From JACZWZ01 sp036478235 (GTDB lineage Bacteria; Actinomycetota; Acidimicrobiia; Spongiisociales; UBA11373), in the NCBI GenBank assembly GCA_036478235.1, contig JAZGDZ010000044.1, positions 1 to 26,455 on the forward strand: 26,455 nt of DNA. The letters run 5' to 3'. Below, in pieces: positions 23,981 to 26,455 of the stretch. The notes beneath the pieces were generated by a model, which had not been told where the DNA came from, made no database searches, and saw only the letters and a list, made by a program, of their open reading frames with translations. The position numbers were made by a program, and so were the translations under genes. Position 1 is the first letter of the stretch; each line of letters begins with the position of its first letter.

Positions 23981-25129
23981 CTAAGCGGCCAACACGCTCC
24001 GAAACGCTTCAAGCAGCCGTTCGACGTCTCCGAGCGTGTTGTAGACGTTGGGCGCAACCCGCACCGCACTCCCTCGGATGCTGACGTAGACGGAGTCGGC
24101 TGCCAGCCGATCGCGCAGGCCGTCGGGGAGTCCGGCGGGGAAGCGCACCCCGATCATGTGGGCGAATCGATCCGACTCGGGGATCGGCTCGAGTCCGAGA
24201 GCCCGGCTGCCTTCCTCGATGCGCTTCGTCATCAGAGCGATCGTCGCTGCGATGCGTTCCGGACCGAGCTCAGAGACGAGGGCGAGCGCAGCCCGGGCCA
24301 TGGGCACCAGCGTGAAGTTGCTGTACTCGCCGACATCGAACCGCCGTGCTCCCGGCTGGTACTCGTCGGTGTAGTCGACTAGCCGGGCGAAGTCGTCTGA
24401 TCCCTTGCGGCCGATCCAGGTGGACTCGAGGGGAGTGCCGTCGCGATGCCGGGGGGCTACCCACAGGTAGCCGTATCCGTACGGTCCGAACTGCCACTTG
24501 TACCCGACCGTCACCAGGAAGTCGGGCTGGATCTCGCCCACGTCGAATGGGACCGCACCGAGCGACTGAGATACATCCACCACCAGCGCCGCACCGGCGT
24601 CCCGGGCCGCCTCGGCGATCGCGGCGAGATCGAAGGCACGTCCATCGGTCCAGTGGCAATGGGGCACGGCCACGATCGCGGTCGAGGTGTCGATGGCATC
24701 GACGACCGGGCCTGTCCAGGCGCCGGTCCCGGGGTGCTCAACGGTGACGATCGACCCGCCCTCTGCCGCGATCTTGGCGCGCCATGGATACAGATCCGAA
24801 GGAAACTGGTCGTGAACGACGACTATCGAACGGCCCGAACCCAACTCGAGGTTGCGAGCGGCCACGCCGACTCCGTACGAGACCGAGGGAATCAACGCCA
24901 CTCCTTCGGCGTCGCCTCCAATGAGACGAGCGAACTGGGTCCGCAGGGCATCTCCGGGCTCGTAGAAGTGCCGCGGCAAGATCTCCCATGGATGCGCCTG
25001 AAAGGTCAGGGCGCCCCGGCCCGCCTCGAGCACAGCCTGCGGCTTTGGGGAGAGGAAAGCACAGTTGAGATATGCAACCCCGTCCGGGATGTCGAACAGA
25101 TGGCGTTGGGAAGGGAGTGGCGTTGCCAC
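23981..25129 (-). CDS. Class V aminotransferase-family PLP enzyme
   Basis: The 382-residue product has the class V pattern: VAYLNCAFLSPKPQAVLEAG at the N-terminus, VVDVSQSLGAVPFDV with D185 and Q188, and GYKWQFGPYGYGYLWV with the cofactor Lys at 211. Members include cysteine desulfurases, kynureninases and isopenicillin-epimerase-like enzymes; no desulfurase Cys loop is visible, so an epimerase- or lyase-like role is more likely. The GTG at 25129 follows the bS22 stop by 9 bases, and that TAG could also start a weak -10 (TAGCGA), so it is either co-transcribed or leaderless. Confidence 0.82.
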   Translation of the reverse strand: MATPLPSQRHLFDIPDGVAYLNCAFLSPKPQAVLEAGRGALTFQAHPWEILPRHFYEPGDALRTQFARLIGGDAEGVALIPSVSYGVGVAARNLELGSGRSIVVVHDQFPSDLYPWRAKIAAEGGSIVTVEHPGTGAWTGPVVDAIDTSTAIVAVPHCHWTDGRAFDLAAIAEAARDAGAALVVDVSQSLGAVPFDVGEIQPDFLVTVGYKWQFGPYGYGYLWVAPRHRDGTPLESTWIGRKGSDDFARLVDYTDEYQPGARRFDVGEYSNFTLVPMARAALALVSELGPERIAATIALMTKRIEEGSRALGLEPIPESDRFAHMIGVRFPAGLPDGLRDRLAADSVYVSIRGSAVRVAPNVYNTLGDVERLLEAFRSVLAA

Positions 25130-25138
25130 TGCCGATCG

Positions 25139-25231
25139 CTACTTCTTGCGCTTGTGACGATTGGCGCGAAGACGCTTGCGGTACTTGTGCTTCGACATCT
25201 TCTTGCGCCGCTTCTTGATAACGGAACCCAT
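25139..25231 (-). CDS. 30-residue ribosomal protein bS22 (AURKAIP1/COX24 domain)
   Basis: The 30-residue product MGSVIKKRRKKMSKHKYRKR plus LRANRHKRKK is almost all Lys and Arg. The start MGSVIKKRRK and the spacing of the basic blocks match the small actinobacterial ribosomal protein bS22, which binds 16S rRNA in the small subunit. AGAGG lies 4 bases before the ATG. It is upstream of the aminotransferase gene, 9 bases apart. Confidence 0.88.
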   Translation of the reverse strand: MGSVIKKRRKKMSKHKYRKRLRANRHKRKK

Positions 25232-25322
25232 CCGACCTCTGGTTGGCGGAGGCATAGGTTGGTAGGTCCCGGTCCGAGGGGCAAACCGCCGGGGGAGCCC
25301 ACCAGGCCGCTATTAGCCTGCG

Positions 25323-25519
25323 GTGAACCGATCATCGGGGTGTCCAGCGGGCGCCGCATGGTGGCCTCTTCCGCCGGCGAGACCCGGGCTCACGTCCTCT
25401 ACACCACATACACCGGCATGATCCGGCGAGCCGGCGGGCTCCCGGTCATCCTCACTCCCGGAGCATCCGAGGAGGCGGAGGCGATTCTCGGTCGGATAGA
25501 CGGCCTGCTGCTCGGATAG
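25323..25519 (+). pseudogene. N-terminal remnant of a peptidase C26/gamma-glutamyl hydrolase
   Basis: The frame around 25325-25519 reads PIIGVSSGRRMVASSAGETR, then TTYTGMIRRAGGLPVILTPG and a final ILGRIDGLLLG stop. This is the first strand and helices of class I glutamine-amidotransferase-like hydrolases (PuuD type); the catalytic Cys and His that should follow are absent. GTG at 25323 has TATTAG at -12 to -7 but is out of frame with the rest by one base, consistent with a small deletion after the start. It is cut off where the SDR promoter begins. Confidence 0.65.
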
Positions 25520-25522
25520 GCT
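25517..25522 (+). promoter_or_regulatory. Leaderless -10 box of the SDR gene
   Basis: TAGGCT is at -12 to -7 from the ATG at 25529. Its first three bases are also the stop codon of the peptidase remnant. Confidence 0.55.
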
Positions 25523-25528
25523 CGGCGG

Positions 25529-26284
25529 ATGACTTCCGAGATCACGCTCCAGGACAAGGTCGTCGTCGTCACCGGAGCCAGCAGGGGCATCGGAGCCGCC
25601 ATAGCCGCGGCAGTGGCCGCCGCGGGAGCGTCGGTGGTCCTCGCCTCCCGCAAGCAGGAGGGACTCGACGAGGTCGCCGAGCAGATTCGCACCGCCGGCG
25701 GCACTGCTCTCCCAATCGCCGCCCACACCGGCCAACCGGAAGCCGTCGCTGCTCTCTTCGATCAGACCGTCGCCGAATTCGGGACGGTGCACGGCCTGGT
25801 GAACAACGCCGCAACCAACGTCTACTTCGGCCCGATGCTCGGCATCGACGAACCGGCCTGGGACAAGATCTTCGAGGTGAACGTCAAGGGGTACTTCAAC
25901 GCCAGCCGGGCCTTCGCCCGCAGTACCTCCGGTGGCGCCATCGTCAACATCGCCAGCGTGGCCGGAATGCGCGCCGCCCCGATGCAGGGCGTCTACGGGA
26001 TGACCAAGGCGGCCGTGATCTCGATGACCCAGACGCTGTCGGTGGAACTGGGTCCGGGCGACATCCGGGTCAATGCAATCGCTCCCGGCCTCGTCGAGAC
26101 GCGGTTCTCCCGGGTGCTGGTGGAGGACGACGCCATACGTGACATGTTCGTGAAGCGCACCGCCTTGGGACGGCACGCTCAACCCGACGAGATCGCCGGC
26201 GCAGCGGTGTATCTACTGTCCGACGCCGCCTCGTACATGACCGGGCAGGTGATGGTGCTCGACGGAGGCATGACGGCGACCTAG
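25529..26284 (+). CDS. Short-chain dehydrogenase/reductase (FabG-like)
   Basis: The 251-residue product is a classical SDR: cofactor loop TGASRGIG (15-22), NNAA (92-95), N118, S143 in NIASVAG, and the YxxxK pair Y156/K160. It ends DGGMTAT, as in many 3-oxoacyl reductase-like enzymes. R41 after the second strand (LASRK) favours NADP(H). Substrate cannot be told from sequence; fatty-acyl or alcohol/ketone oxidoreduction is likely. It is probably leaderless and a single-gene unit, followed by the tandem repeat. Confidence 0.87.
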   Translation: MTSEITLQDKVVVVTGASRGIGAAIAAAVAAAGASVVLASRKQEGLDEVAEQIRTAGGTALPIAAHTGQPEAVAALFDQTVAEFGTVHGLVNNAATNVYFGPMLGIDEPAWDKIFEVNVKGYFNASRAFARSTSGGAIVNIASVAGMRAAPMQGVYGMTKAAVISMTQTLSVELGPGDIRVNAIAPGLVETRFSRVLVEDDAIRDMFVKRTALGRHAQPDEIAGAAVYLLSDAASYMTGQVMVLDGGMTAT

Positions 26285-26320
26285 GAGCTTCCCGGTGCGG
26301 GCCTACGCCAGGTGGTGAGT

Positions 26321-26455
26321 CATCAGACATCAGACATCAGACATCAGACATCAGACATCGGACATCGGACATCGGACATCGGACATCGGACATCGGACAT
26401 CGGACATCAGACATCAGACATCAGACATCAGACATCAGACATCAGACATCAGACA
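26321..26455. repeat. 7-bp tandem repeat with block-wise variants
   Basis: Units CATCAGA and CATCGGA alternate in blocks: five A-type (26321-26355), seven G-type (26356-26404), then seven A-type and part of an eighth to the window edge. There are more than 19 units with no indel. It lies 36 bases after the SDR stop and continues beyond the window. Confidence 0.95.

Noticed and set aside
26321..26455. CRISPR array
   Set aside because: Units are 7 bases long with no spacers; it is a simple tandem repeat.

Overview
The window is high-GC DNA from an actinobacterium. The lineage cannot be fixed from sequence alone, but an uncultured Acidimicrobiia-like genome fits. Supporting signs are a 30-residue bS22-type ribosomal protein, PAC2 and DUF4032 proteins, a remnant of the actinobacterial DUF222/HNH family, a RepSA-type replication initiator, and many genes with a TANNNT -10 box 6-8 bases before the start codon, as expected for leaderless mRNAs.

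Left part (1-9640) is accessory DNA. It holds the end of a Thr-rich secreted protein, then the 3' half of a tRNA-Leu (613-665) that looks like an attachment-site scar. Next is a compact module (842-3894) with a HUH replication initiator, a 57-residue protein and an XRE-type regulator in one operon, and a divergent 266-residue orphan. About 60-bp imperfect inverted repeats bound this module and read outward from both ends. Beyond it lie a zinc-ribbon/DUF4145 protein and a convergent four-gene operon (7404 to 4721, minus strand): ribbon-helix-helix regulator, two-helix membrane protein, nucleoside deoxyribosyltransferase-fold protein with a partial HTH, and ImmA/IrrE metallopeptidase. This operon is the best candidate for an undescribed defence or toxin-antitoxin-like system. 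A rhodanese gene flanked by two 85-bp direct repeats, a lipoprotein and an HNH-endonuclease remnant close the region.

Middle part (9705-19884) begins with a DUF2461 protein and a cystathionine beta-synthase/gamma-lyase pair (reverse transsulfuration). A metal-response locus follows: YHS protein, CopZ-like chaperone and CopA-like ATPase; SHOCT membrane protein and cytochrome c; and a second P1B ATPase with an unusual CPD motif. Each of the three units has a nearly identical MerR-type operator in a long-spacer promoter, and a divergent MerR-family gene lies beside the third. The sequence therefore predicts one regulon linking metal export to a membrane cytochrome.

Right part (19941-26455) looks chromosomal: a DUF4032 kinase-fold protein, a small membrane protein divergent from a double-GNAT protein, a PAC2 protein, a CopD-like membrane protein, a class V aminotransferase, bS22, a truncated peptidase C26 remnant and a FabG-like SDR. 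It ends in a 7-bp tandem repeat with block-wise variants that runs off the window.
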